A DNA stretch of 11,582 nucleotides from Chitinophagaceae bacterium (lineage in GTDB: Bacteria > Bacteroidota > Bacteroidia > Chitinophagales > Chitinophagaceae): NCBI GenBank assembly GCA_021738605.1, contig JAIPBY010000068.1, positions 1-11,582 of the forward strand. Reading direction: 5' to 3'. Positions 1 through 7,060 of this stretch are shown in pieces. The position numbers were made by a program, and so were the translations under genes. The notes beneath the pieces are model-generated. The model was not told the DNA's origin and ran no database searches. It saw only the letters and a list, made by a program, of their open reading frames with translations. Each line of letters opens with the position of its first letter. Position 1 is the first letter of the stretch.

Positions 1-2
1 AT

Positions 3-908
3 TCAGCAGTTGCAAAGGAAAAGCCCCGATATTATACCCGGCTCAAAGGAGATGGAAGTTTTCTTTTCAGCAATCTCCGCCCAGGGGCATACAATCTCTT
101 CGCCATCAAGGATGCAGACGGTGGCAAAAAATATGACCAATCCAGCGAATTGATTGCATTCCTGAACAGCCCCATCAACATTGGCAAGGATACATCCACA
201 GTTTTATATGCTTTCGAAGAGGAACAGGAAGTAAAACCTGCACCAAAATCAACTGCAAAGCCAGCTATCACCAATAAAAAGGGAGAGGACAAGCGCTTGA
301 AGTTCAGCAACAACCTTGATGGTGGAAGGCAGGACCTGCTTACTACTTTGATCCTGACCACAGAACATCCCCTGAAAAAATTGGATTCATCCAAAATTCG
401 TTTCACCGACAAGGATTTCAAGGCCATCACTGGTTTCAGATTAGACAAAGACAGCACAGGGAAACAACTGATCATACAACACCCATGGACAGAAAATACT
501 GCGTATAACCTGATCCTGGAAAAGGATTTTGCATCGGATACCATGGACAATAAATTCATGAAAACCGATACCATCGGCTTCACATCAAAAAAAGAGTCGG
601 ATTATGGCAGCATCGACATCAAGATCGCCAATATCGACAGCAACCTGCACCCCATCTTGCTGCTCATGAAAGACAATAAAATCTTTCTTCAACAACAGGC
701 CAAACAGGAAAAATACAAGATCAAATTGTTCAACCCAGGGGAGTACCAAATCAGCATCCTTTTTGACATCAACAACAATGGCAAGTGGGATACTGGTAAT
801 TACTGGAAAAAACTGCAGCCAGAAAAAGTGGTGGCCAGAAAACAAACCCTGCAAATCAGGGCCAATTGGGACAATGAATTGAGAATTGATCTCAAAGACA
901 TTCAGTAA
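3..908 (+). CDS. Ig-like domain-containing surface protein, C-terminal part (5' end outside window)
   Basis: The reading frame is open from the first bases of the window to a TAA at 906-908, giving 301 residues without an N-terminus, so the true start lies upstream. It reads like the C-terminal part of the Bacteroidota proteins with an N-terminal SbsA-type Ig-like (Big_5) domain. Seen here: a beta-rich segment with NLRPGAYNLFAIKDADGGKK, followed by YDQSSELIAFL, and near the end FDINNNGKWDTGNYWKKLQP. Both 'calcium-loop-like' D/N-G segments are typical of this family. A K/P/A-rich linker (about residues 75-95) separates the two halves. Such proteins are usually exported lipoproteins with an unknown structural or adhesive role; the signal peptide would lie outside the window. 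Only 8 nt separate it from recR, so the two may be co-transcribed. The family assignment rests on remembered family patterns, and the function is not known. Confidence 0.75.
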   Translation, partial: SAVAKEKPRYYTRLKGDGSFLFSNLRPGAYNLFAIKDADGGKKYDQSSELIAFLNSPINIGKDTSTVLYAFEEEQEVKPAPKSTAKPAITNKKGEDKRLKFSNNLDGGRQDLLTTLILTTEHPLKKLDSSKIRFTDKDFKAITGFRLDKDSTGKQLIIQHPWTENTAYNLILEKDFASDTMDNKFMKTDTIGFTSKKESDYGSIDIKIANIDSNLHPILLLMKDNKIFLQQQAKQEKYKIKLFNPGEYQISILFDINNNGKWDTGNYWKKLQPEKVVARKQTLQIRANWDNELRIDLKDIQ

Positions 909-913
909 TTTTG
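886..913 (+). promoter_or_regulatory. candidate Bacteroidota promoter for recR, overlapping the upstream stop codon
   Basis: TTG at 886-888, 17 nt, then TAATTTTG at 906-913 matches the Bacteroidota -33/-7 pattern (TTG, then TAnnTTTG). The -7 box includes the upstream TAA stop and lies 3 nt before the recR ATG. If used, the transcript would begin at or next to the start codon. The match may be chance, and co-transcription with the upstream gene is an alternative. Confidence 0.35.
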
Positions 914-916
914 CAG

Positions 917-1531
917 ATGCATTTATCCTCCAACCTTCTTGAAGCAGCTGTCAAAGAGTTTTCCCGCCTTCCTGGGATAGGGAAAAAAACTGCATTGCGA
1001 CTGGTGCTTCATTTGCTGAAACAGGAGGAAGCCGAGGTGGCGCAGTTCAGTGAAACCATTGACAGGATGAGAAAAGAAATCAAGTTCTGCAAAACCTGTT
1101 TCAATATTTCAGACCTTGATCAGTGCACCATTTGCAGCAATCCAGGCAGAAAAAAAGAAGTGATTTGTGTGGTAGAAAACATCAGGGATGTGATTGCCAT
1201 TGAGTCGACAGAGCAGTACAACGGCGTTTACCATGTTTTGGGAGGTGTGATCTCTCCGTTGGACGGCATCGGCCCCGACCAACTCACCATTTCCTCATTG
1301 GCTGAAAGAATTCCAAAGGAAAATACAAAGGAGATTGTATTTGCACTGAGCCCCACCATTCAGGGAGACACCACCATATATTATATCCGCAAAAAGCTCA
1401 ACAATCCTGCACTACGCTTTACCACCATCGCCCGGGGCATTGCCTTTGGGGGTGAACTAGAATTTGCAGATGAAATGACATTGGCAAAAAGCATCCGCAA
1501 CAGGTTGCCTGTAGACAGCTATATCCAATAA
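917..1531 (+). CDS. recR: recombination mediator protein RecR
   Basis: RecR works with RecF and RecO to load RecA on gapped, SSB-coated DNA in recombinational repair in the cytoplasm. The 204-residue product matches the family length (about 200). In order it shows a helix-hairpin-helix region (about 10-30, LPGIGKKTALRL), a four-cysteine zinc finger (C58, C61, C70, C73), a Toprim domain (about 80-177, with VVEN and E87) and the conserved C-terminal GGELEFADEMTLAKSIRNRLP. I chose the ATG at 917 because family members begin about eight residues before the EFSRLPGIGKKTA segment. An in-frame TTG at 911 would add only two residues. No Shine-Dalgarno is visible. The gene starts 8 nt after the Ig-like gene and may be read from a promoter overlapping that gene's stop. 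No key residue appears to be missing. Confidence 0.97.
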   Translation: MHLSSNLLEAAVKEFSRLPGIGKKTALRLVLHLLKQEEAEVAQFSETIDRMRKEIKFCKTCFNISDLDQCTICSNPGRKKEVICVVENIRDVIAIESTEQYNGVYHVLGGVISPLDGIGPDQLTISSLAERIPKENTKEIVFALSPTIQGDTTIYYIRKKLNNPALRFTTIARGIAFGGELEFADEMTLAKSIRNRLPVDSYIQ

Positions 1532-1549
1532 AAGCTTGTCTGCCTTGCC

Positions 1550-1580
1550 TTTGAACCCTTAGCGGTTTTAACTACCTTTG
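1550..1580 (+). promoter_or_regulatory. Bacteroidota-type promoter for the metH operon
   Basis: TTTG at 1550-1553, 19 nt, then TACCTTTG at 1573-1580 matches the TTTG-N19-TAnnTTTG pattern. The start codon at 1597 is 16 nt downstream, so the expected leader is only about 10 nt. The recR-metH gap is 65 nt in all, which leaves no room for a cobalamin or SAM riboswitch. Confidence 0.6.
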
Positions 1581-1596
1581 CGTTACTATATTAAGC

Positions 1597-2616
1597 ATGA
1601 AAGATATTTCCACACTACTCAAAGAAAGGATCCTGGTCATCGATGGTGCCATGGGAACCATGATCCAAAGGCATAAGCTCAATGAGGCTGATTATAGGGG
1701 TTCGAGATTTGCCGATTGGGCTTCAGACCTCAAAGGCAACAATGACCTGCTCAGCATCACCCAACCGGAGATCATCAAGAACATCCACCTTCAGTACCTG
1801 GAGGCCGGCGCAGACATCATTGAGACCAATACCTTCAATGCCCAAGCGGTTTCAATGGCTGATTACAACATGAGCGAGCTGTCTTATGAAATCAACCTGG
1901 CAGCCGCCCAATGTGCCAGAAATGCTGTCAACGAATACAGGGCCAACCACCCTGAAACCAAGGATGCTGGCGGACCCTTTGTGGCTGGCGCCATAGGCCC
2001 CATGAACAAGACCCTGTCCCTTTCTCCGGATGTAAACAACCCGGGTTTCAGGAGCATCAGTTTTGATGAGGTGGCAGAGGCCTATTACGAACAGGTGAAA
2101 GCCCTGGTGGAAGGTGGTGTTGACCTTTTGCTGATCGAAACCATTTTTGATACCCTGAATGCAAAGGCAGCCATTTACGCGACCAAGAAATTCTTCAGAG
2201 ACCATAACCTTCAGGAGCTTCCCTTGATGATCAGCGGAACCATCACAGATGCCTCCGGGAGAACGCTCAGCGGTCAGACACTGGAAGCTTTCTATACCAG
2301 CATTGCGCATGCCAACCCATTGAGTGTTGGGCTTAACTGTGCACTGGGCGCCAACCAGATGCGTTCACACATCGAAGAACTTTCTCAAATCGCAGTATGT
2401 TATACCTCTGCGTATCCCAATGCCGGTCTTCCCAACGCAATGGGAGAATACGATGAAGAACCTGCCGAAACGGCACATTTCATTGAAGAATGGGCAGAAA
2501 AAGGATTTGTCAACATCGTTGGCGGATGCTGCGGCACAACGCCAGACCATATCAAACATATTGCCGATCATGTGAGGAAGATAGCACCGAGGGAGTTGCC
2601 GGTGGTTGAAGCATGA
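1597..2616 (+). CDS. metH: methionine synthase, homocysteine-binding subunit (split MetH, N-terminal half)
   Basis: This is the homocysteine S-methyltransferase domain of cobalamin-dependent methionine synthase, which activates homocysteine on zinc for methyl transfer from methylcobalamin. The 339-residue protein is a complete TIM-barrel module. It starts with the DGAMGTMIQ motif (16-23) and carries ETNTFNA (76-82). The three expected zinc ligands are C248 (in GLNCALG) and C311/C312 (in GGCCGTTP). It ends just after the barrel, with none of the folate, B12 or activation domains; these are in the next gene. E. coli MetH joins all modules in about 1,227 residues, while the two products here total 1,233, so nothing appears lost. 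The start at 1597 is the first ATG after a good promoter. The last codons (GTG GTT GAA) coincide with the first unit of a 9-nt repeat array that continues past the stop. The split form is known in Bacteroidota. Confidence 0.95.
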   Translation: MKDISTLLKERILVIDGAMGTMIQRHKLNEADYRGSRFADWASDLKGNNDLLSITQPEIIKNIHLQYLEAGADIIETNTFNAQAVSMADYNMSELSYEINLAAAQCARNAVNEYRANHPETKDAGGPFVAGAIGPMNKTLSLSPDVNNPGFRSISFDEVAEAYYEQVKALVEGGVDLLLIETIFDTLNAKAAIYATKKFFRDHNLQELPLMISGTITDASGRTLSGQTLEAFYTSIAHANPLSVGLNCALGANQMRSHIEELSQIAVCYTSAYPNAGLPNAMGEYDEEPAETAHFIEEWAEKGFVNIVGGCCGTTPDHIKHIADHVRKIAPRELPVVEA

Positions 2617-2659
2617 GGTTTAAGGGGTTGAAGAGGTTGAGGGGGTTGAAGGGTTAAAT
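2602..2659 (+). repeat. 9-nt tandem repeat array at the metH seam
   Basis: Imperfect 9-nt units run in phase: GTGGTTGAA (2602-2610), four extra bases, GAGGTTTAA (2615-2623), GGGGTTGAA (2624-2632), GAGGTTGAG (2633-2641), GGGGTTGAA (2642-2650) and a decayed GGGTTAAAT (2651-2659). The array includes the last codons and stop of the first metH gene and ends 13 nt before the second. The same unit occurs at 7775-7843 and, inverted, at 7932-8004. The G-rich strand is the mRNA sense strand here, so a G-rich structure between the two cistrons is conceivable. Confidence 0.85.
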
Positions 2660-2672
2660 CAAATTAATTAAC

Positions 2673-5357
2673 ATGGGAGAAAAAGTACATATCAAGCCTT
2701 ACATGCGGTTGTCCGGACTGGAGCCTTTGGTGATCCGACCAGAAACAAATTTTGTGAATGTGGGCGAAAGGACCAATGTTACCGGCTCTAAGAAATTTGC
2801 CAGGCTGATCAGGGAAGAGAAATACGAAGAGGCGCTCAGCATTGCCAGGCAACAGGTGGAAAGCGGTGCACAGGTGCTGGATGTAAATATGGATGATGCT
2901 TTGCTGGATGGTGAAAAGGAAATGGTCATCTTTTTGAACCTGCTGCAAAGCGAGCCAGACATTGCCAGGATTCCCATCATGATTGACTCTTCAAAGTTTT
3001 CAATCATCGAAGCGGGGCTCAAATGCATACAGGGTAAATGTGTGGTGAACTCCATCTCCCTCAAAGAAGGAGAAGAAAAGTTCATTCAACAGGCCATCAT
3101 TTGCAGAAGCTTTGGTGCAGCGGTCATCGTGATGGCCTTTGACGAACAAGGGCAGGCAGATACGCTGGAAAAAAGAATCAAGATTGGCGACCGTGCTTTC
3201 GAGATCCTCACCAAAAAAGTAGGATTCCCTGCTTCGGATATCATCTTTGATCTCAATGTTTTTGCAGTGGCCACAGGCCTGGAAGAACACAACAACTATG
3301 GGGTTGATTTTATTGAGGCCACCCGTGTATTGAAACAGAAATATCCACAGGTCAAAATATCTGGTGGTGTCAGCAACCTTTCGTTTTCTTTCCGTGGTAA
3401 CGACCATGTTCGTGAAGCCATGCACTCCGTGTTCTTGTTTCATGCCATCAAGGCTGGGATGGACATGGGCATTGTGAATGCAGGACAGCTGGTGATTTAT
3501 GACGAGATTAACCCTGTGCTCAGGGACCTCTGCGAAGATGTTATCCTCAACAAGAACAATGATGACAACCAGGCAACAGAAAAACTGATCCAGTTTGCTG
3601 AGACCGTTAAGGCCAAGGGAAAAGTGCAGGAAAGAGACGAAGCCTGGCGGAACAACCCCGTTGAAGAACGCTTGAAACATGCCCTGATCAATGGCATTAC
3701 TGAATACATTGATGCGGATACAGAAGAGGCAAGACAGGCGTACCCCCGTCCATTGGATGTTATTGAAGGTCCCTTGATGGATGGAATGAACATTGTGGGA
3801 GATCTGTTTGGTGTTGGAAAAATGTTCCTGCCACAGGTGGTGAAAAGTGCCCGTGTCATGAAAAAAAGTGTGGCTGTTCTCACCCCCTTCATTGAGGCTG
3901 CCAAGCAAGAGGCCTCTGCTGCGGGAAAGATTTTGCTTGCTACTGTAAAAGGTGATGTACATGATATCGGAAAAAATATTGTGGGTGTTGTATTGGGTTG
4001 CAATGGATACGATATCGTAGACCTTGGTGTGATGGTTGGAGCCGACAAAATCCTTGATGAGGCGGTTAAACACAATGCAGACATCATCGGATTGAGCGGG
4101 TTGATTACGCCTTCACTGGATGAGATGGTGCATGTGGCATCAGAGATGAAACGCCGAGGAATGAAACAGCCCCTGCTCATTGGTGGAGCCACTACCTCAC
4201 GTATGCATACTGCACTCAAGATCGCACAACAATATGATGGCGGGGTGGTGCATGTACTGGATGCATCGAGAAGTGTCTCTGTTGCAGGATCGCTGCTCAA
4301 TCAAAATAAAAAAGATTTTCTTGGCGCGATTGATGTTGAATACGACAAGCTGCGCATTGAATTTGCGAACAAGAAGAACAGCAAGGAAATGCTTTCTTAT
4401 GAGGAATCAGTAAAGCGTAAGTTCACCATCAACTGGAATGAATCGATTTTCACTGCACCAAGTTTTACAGGCAAACAAGAAATTACCGGCATCAGCATTG
4501 AAACCCTGATTCCCTATATCGACTGGACGCCATTCTTCATTGCATGGGAGATGCATGGTAAATTCCCTGCGATCCTCAAAGATGCAATCATTGGACAAGA
4601 AGCATCCAAATTATACGATGATGCAAACGCCATGTTGCAACAGATTATGGCAGGCAAATGGCTTGAACCAAAGGCTATTATTGGCTTCTGGCCAGCCAAC
4701 AGCAATGAGCGTGACAGCGTTACCTTGCTGAATGTTGAAACCCATGAAGAGGTGGAACTGCAATTCCTTCGCCAGCAAATGAAAAAGGCTGCCGACCAGC
4801 CCAATCTTTCATTGGCCGACTTTATTGCACCCGCATCAGCCTCCACACAGGACCATCTTGGTGCCTTTGCCGTTACCATCAAAGGAATTGAAGTGCACAT
4901 CAAGCGCTTTGAATCAGAGCTTGATGACTACAGCAAGATCATGCTCCAGGCATTGGCAGACAGGCTTGCAGAAGCGCTTGCAGAATACATCCACATGAAA
5001 GTGAGAACGGAATACTGGGGCTACGCGAAGGATGAACTGCTGTCCAACGATGACATGATCAAGGAAGTCTATACAGGCATCAGGCCAGCGCCTGGCTATC
5101 CTGCATGCCCGGATCATACGGAGAAGAACAAGCTGTTTCAATTGCTTGATGCCACCCAACAAATTGGCATCACCCTTACAGAGTCTTTGGCCATGTACCC
5201 TGCCTCTTCTGTTTGCGGGTGGTATTTTGCCCACCCTCAAGCAAAATATTTTGGCGTAGGAAAAATCACCAAAGACCAATTGCATGACTATGCGGCAAGA
5301 AAGGGAATGGAAACTGCAGACGCTGAAAAATGGTTGAGGCCAAGCCTTGATGCCTAA
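2673..5357 (+). CDS. metH: methionine synthase, folate-, B12-binding and reactivation subunit (split MetH, C-terminal part)
   Basis: This is the catalytic remainder of cobalamin-dependent methionine synthase. It moves the methyl group from 5-methyltetrahydrofolate to cob(I)alamin and on to homocysteine held by the preceding gene product. The 894 residues carry, in order: a pterin-binding TIM barrel (about 25-285, with NVGERTNVTGSKKF at 29-42 and MIDSSKF at 103-109); a helical B12 cap (about 325-410); a Rossmann B12 domain (about 418-550) with the lower-ligand motif D428-V-H430-D-I-G433; and the SAM-binding reactivation domain (about 590-890, with RPAPGYPACPDH at 804-815 and ESLAMYPASSVCGWYFAHP at 837-855). 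All modules look intact. The ATG at 2673 follows an A/T-rich stretch without Shine-Dalgarno and is 56 nt after the previous stop, in another frame. The reading frame thus resumes at a natural domain boundary, not at a frameshift. Confidence 0.97.
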   Translation: MGEKVHIKPYMRLSGLEPLVIRPETNFVNVGERTNVTGSKKFARLIREEKYEEALSIARQQVESGAQVLDVNMDDALLDGEKEMVIFLNLLQSEPDIARIPIMIDSSKFSIIEAGLKCIQGKCVVNSISLKEGEEKFIQQAIICRSFGAAVIVMAFDEQGQADTLEKRIKIGDRAFEILTKKVGFPASDIIFDLNVFAVATGLEEHNNYGVDFIEATRVLKQKYPQVKISGGVSNLSFSFRGNDHVREAMHSVFLFHAIKAGMDMGIVNAGQLVIYDEINPVLRDLCEDVILNKNNDDNQATEKLIQFAETVKAKGKVQERDEAWRNNPVEERLKHALINGITEYIDADTEEARQAYPRPLDVIEGPLMDGMNIVGDLFGVGKMFLPQVVKSARVMKKSVAVLTPFIEAAKQEASAAGKILLATVKGDVHDIGKNIVGVVLGCNGYDIVDLGVMVGADKILDEAVKHNADIIGLSGLITPSLDEMVHVASEMKRRGMKQPLLIGGATTSRMHTALKIAQQYDGGVVHVLDASRSVSVAGSLLNQNKKDFLGAIDVEYDKLRIEFANKKNSKEMLSYEESVKRKFTINWNESIFTAPSFTGKQEITGISIETLIPYIDWTPFFIAWEMHGKFPAILKDAIIGQEASKLYDDANAMLQQIMAGKWLEPKAIIGFWPANSNERDSVTLLNVETHEEVELQFLRQQMKKAADQPNLSLADFIAPASASTQDHLGAFAVTIKGIEVHIKRFESELDDYSKIMLQALADRLAEALAEYIHMKVRTEYWGYAKDELLSNDDMIKEVYTGIRPAPGYPACPDHTEKNKLFQLLDATQQIGITLTESLAMYPASSVCGWYFAHPQAKYFGVGKITKDQLHDYAARKGMETADAEKWLRPSLDA

Positions 5358-5377
5358 GAGAACAATAAAAACAATCC

Positions 5378-6151
5378 ATGCGAATCATATCCTACAATGT
5401 AAACGGGATAAGGGCTGCCATCAAAAAAGGTTTGATTGATTGGCTCAAAACCAATCCAGCAGACATCATTTGCCTGCAAGAAACAAAGGCAAGCAAGGAT
5501 GATGTTGACATGAAGGAAATCAATGACCTGGGTTATCAGGACTATTGGTTCAGTGCCACCAGCAAAAAAGGATACAGCGGTGTAGCGGTGTTTACGAAAA
5601 TAAAGCCAGACAAAGTAGTCACTGGCAATGGCCATTCGCAGAGCGATGATGAAGGCCGTGTGATTCAACTGCATTTTGGAAAACTGCTATTGATCAATGC
5701 CTATTTCCCATCAGGCACTTCTGGCGATGAAAGACAAGCCTTCAAGATGGAATGGTTGAATGAGATGCTGACCTACCTGAACAAAACAAAGAAAAAATTT
5801 GATAGTGTGATTCTTTGTGGTGATTACAACATTGCCCACAATCCCATCGACATCCATGATCCAAAAGGCAATAAAAACACAACAGGATTCCTACCAGAAG
5901 AAAGGGCCTGGATGGATGATTTTTTTGCATCAGGATGGGTGGATAGCTTCAGGAAAATTCATCCTGAACCCCACAGGTATTCCTGGTGGAGCCAGCGATT
6001 CCCCAGTGTGAGGCTCAACAACAAAGGCTGGCGAATCGATTATATCAATGTCACAGAAAGCCTTAGTGCACGCATTGTTGATGCGGAGATTTTCCCCGAT
6101 GTAAAACACAGCGATCATTGCCCTGTTTACCTTGAACTCTCAAACATATAG
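5378..6151 (+). CDS. xth: exodeoxyribonuclease III / AP endonuclease
   Basis: This belongs to the ExoIII/APE1 family of Mg2+-dependent phosphodiesterases, which cut 5' to abasic sites in base excision repair and can act as a 3'-5' exonuclease. The 257-residue protein spans the whole endonuclease/exonuclease/phosphatase fold. Visible active-site residues are N7 (SYNVNGIR), E35 (CLQETK), Y109 (NAYFPSG), D149 and N151 (GDYNIAH), D221 (WRIDY) and D246-H247 (HSDHCP). Loops diagnostic of the Xth branch, GYSGVAVFTK (65-74) and DIHDPKGNKNTTGFLPEERAW (158-178), are also present. The start follows the metH stop by 20 nt without a visible promoter or terminator, so it probably belongs to the metH transcription unit. 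Placement with recR and HU nearby may only be chance. Confidence in the family is high; the exact split between AP-endonuclease and exonuclease activity is not readable. Confidence 0.95.
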   Translation: MRIISYNVNGIRAAIKKGLIDWLKTNPADIICLQETKASKDDVDMKEINDLGYQDYWFSATSKKGYSGVAVFTKIKPDKVVTGNGHSQSDDEGRVIQLHFGKLLLINAYFPSGTSGDERQAFKMEWLNEMLTYLNKTKKKFDSVILCGDYNIAHNPIDIHDPKGNKNTTGFLPEERAWMDDFFASGWVDSFRKIHPEPHRYSWWSQRFPSVRLNNKGWRIDYINVTESLSARIVDAEIFPDVKHSDHCPVYLELSNI

Positions 6152-6152
6152 C

Positions 6153-6458
6153 ATGCTGGTATACAACATTACCTATGCCGTTTCACACGAAATTCATGAA
6201 GAATGGATGGCGTGGATGAAAGGGATACATGTCCCCGAAGTCATGTCTACAGGGCTTTTCAGCAGTTTCAAGGTACTGCGTTTATTGGAAGTGGATGAAC
6301 AAGAAGGACTGACTTTTGCTGTACAATTTCATGCCGAAACCGAGGAGCAGTACCGCAGGTACATCGCTGAGCACGCGCCCGCATTGCGTTTGGCTGCAAC
6401 CCGCCAATGGGGTAACCAAGTAATGGGATTTCGCACTTTAATGGCAATTGTGCAATAA
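6153..6458 (+). CDS. DUF4286 family protein of unknown function
   Basis: This is a small 101-residue protein that I recognise as the DUF4286 family, widespread in Bacteroidota and without an assigned function. Recognisable segments are MLVYNITYAV at the start, HEEWMAWMKGIHVPEVMSTG (15-34), the acidic LLEVDEQEGLTFAVQF (44-59), a helix with YRRYIAEHAPAL (68-79), and the end QWGNQVMGFRTLMAIV. There is no signal peptide or membrane segment, so it is probably cytoplasmic. The alternating strand/helix pattern resembles a ferredoxin-like (dimeric alpha-beta barrel) fold, but that is inference. The ATG at 6153 lies one base after the stop of the AP endonuclease, which suggests translational coupling. 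An in-frame TTG at 6132 would overlap the upstream gene and adds residues not seen in the family. Confidence 0.85.
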   Translation: MLVYNITYAVSHEIHEEWMAWMKGIHVPEVMSTGLFSSFKVLRLLEVDEQEGLTFAVQFHAETEEQYRRYIAEHAPALRLAATRQWGNQVMGFRTLMAIVQ

Positions 6459-6485
6459 GTGTGGAAAAATAGATTATCTTTACAG

Positions 6486-6516
6486 GCTAAAATGCAGGTC
6501 AGTATTGGATTTTAGC
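6486..6516. repeat. 8-bp inverted repeat upstream of the HU gene
   Basis: GCTAAAAT (6486-6493) and ATTTTAGC (6509-6516) are perfect inverted copies around a 15-nt loop, in the 143-bp gap between the DUF4286 gene and the HU gene. No T-run follows, so a simple intrinsic terminator is unlikely. It could be an operator upstream of the HU promoter or a remnant of a decayed terminator. Confidence 0.4.
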
Positions 6517-6539
6517 GCAAATAAGTGAAGAAAAAAAAT

Positions 6540-6569
6540 TTTGTTAGAATCAAAAAGCCTATAAATTTG
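6540..6569 (+). promoter_or_regulatory. Bacteroidota-type promoter for HU
   Basis: TTTG at 6540-6543, 18 nt, then TAAATTTG at 6562-6569 fits the Bacteroidota housekeeping promoter. Transcription would begin near 6575, giving a leader of about 26 nt that is A-rich and lacks a Shine-Dalgarno, which is common for strongly translated genes in this phylum. Confidence 0.6.
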
Positions 6570-6601
6570 TCAGTATACAAATCAATTAAAAATTTAAGTC
6601 T

Positions 6602-6871
6602 ATGAACAAAGCTGAATTGATCGCCAAGCTCGCTGATGATGCTGGTATCACCAAAACTCAGGCTAACGCTACACTTGATTCATTTGTTAGCGCAGTAACC
6701 AAAACCCTCAAAGGTGGTGGTAAAGTTACACTGGTAGGTTTCGGTACTTTCTCTGTAACAAAAAGGGCTGCACGCAATGGTCGTAACCCACAGACTGGTG
6801 CTGTGATCAAGATCAAGGCTAAGAAGGTTGCCAAGTTTAAAGCTGGAAAAGAGCTTTCTTCAAAGATCTAA
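6602..6871 (+). CDS. HU family DNA-binding protein
   Basis: HU is a histone-like nucleoid protein that binds DNA as a dimer, bends it, and helps in replication, repair and recombination. The 89-residue length is canonical (E. coli HU is 90). An N-terminal helical dimerisation region (MNKAELIAKLADDAGITK) is followed by the conserved VTLVGFGTFSV strand turn (42-52), the beta-arm with RNPQTG at 61-66 whose P63 intercalates into DNA in the family, and the basic end KKVAKFKAGKELSSKI. The gene has its own promoter and ends at a strong hairpin terminator. Codon use appears biased toward a few codons (GCT, AAA, GGT), consistent with high expression. It could be any of several HU paralogues in the genome, so I give no symbol. 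Confidence 0.96.
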   Translation: MNKAELIAKLADDAGITKTQANATLDSFVSAVTKTLKGGGKVTLVGFGTFSVTKRAARNGRNPQTGAVIKIKAKKVAKFKAGKELSSKI

Positions 6872-6887
6872 CCGCTTAAAAAAAATT

Positions 6888-6924
6888 AAAAAAGCAAGAC
6901 GCTTGCGCGTCTTGCTTTTTTTTT
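6888..6924 (+). terminator. strong intrinsic terminator after HU
   Basis: GCAAGACGC (6894-6902), loop TTGC, then GCGTCTTGC (6907-6915) form a perfect 9-bp stem, extended by six A-T pairs and ending in nine T. The preceding A-run means it could also work for the opposite strand. It begins 17 nt after the HU stop and ends 27 nt before the THX start. Confidence 0.9.
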
Positions 6925-6951
6925 CACTTTAAAATTTTAAAAACAAATACA

Positions 6952-7059
6952 ATGGGAAGAGGCGACAAAAAAACAAGGAAAGGAAAGATATTCAAAGGTT
7001 CTTTCGGTAAATCAAGACCAGCCAAAGCAGGCAAGAAAGCTGCTGCTCGCAAGGCTTAA
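6952..7059 (+). CDS. 30S ribosomal protein THX (bTHX)
   Basis: A 35-residue, strongly basic protein begins MGRGDKKTRKGKIFKGSFGK and continues SRPAKAGKKAAARKA before TAA at 7057-7059. The first 23 residues match the THX family, a small peptide that sits in the head of the 30S subunit (first seen in Thermus) and is widespread in Bacteroidota. The Ala/Lys tail is the variable part. The ATG is preceded by an A/T-only leader without Shine-Dalgarno. It starts 27 nt after the HU terminator, with no good promoter of its own in that space, so it may depend on readthrough from HU. Its short length makes it easy to miss. The main uncertainty is how it is transcribed, not what it is. Confidence 0.92.
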   Translation: MGRGDKKTRKGKIFKGSFGKSRPAKAGKKAAARKA

Positions 7060-7060
7060 T

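Noticed and set aside
2617..2672. Possible frameshift or stop mutation that broke a single metH gene
   Set aside because: The two products meet at a natural domain boundary, each is full length, and the second has its own ATG. Split metH is normal in this phylum.
3000..4073. A 357-codon open frame on the minus strand inside the folate/B12 metH gene
   Set aside because: It lies wholly antisense to a gene with intact, well-conserved domains, and its translation shows no family resemblance.
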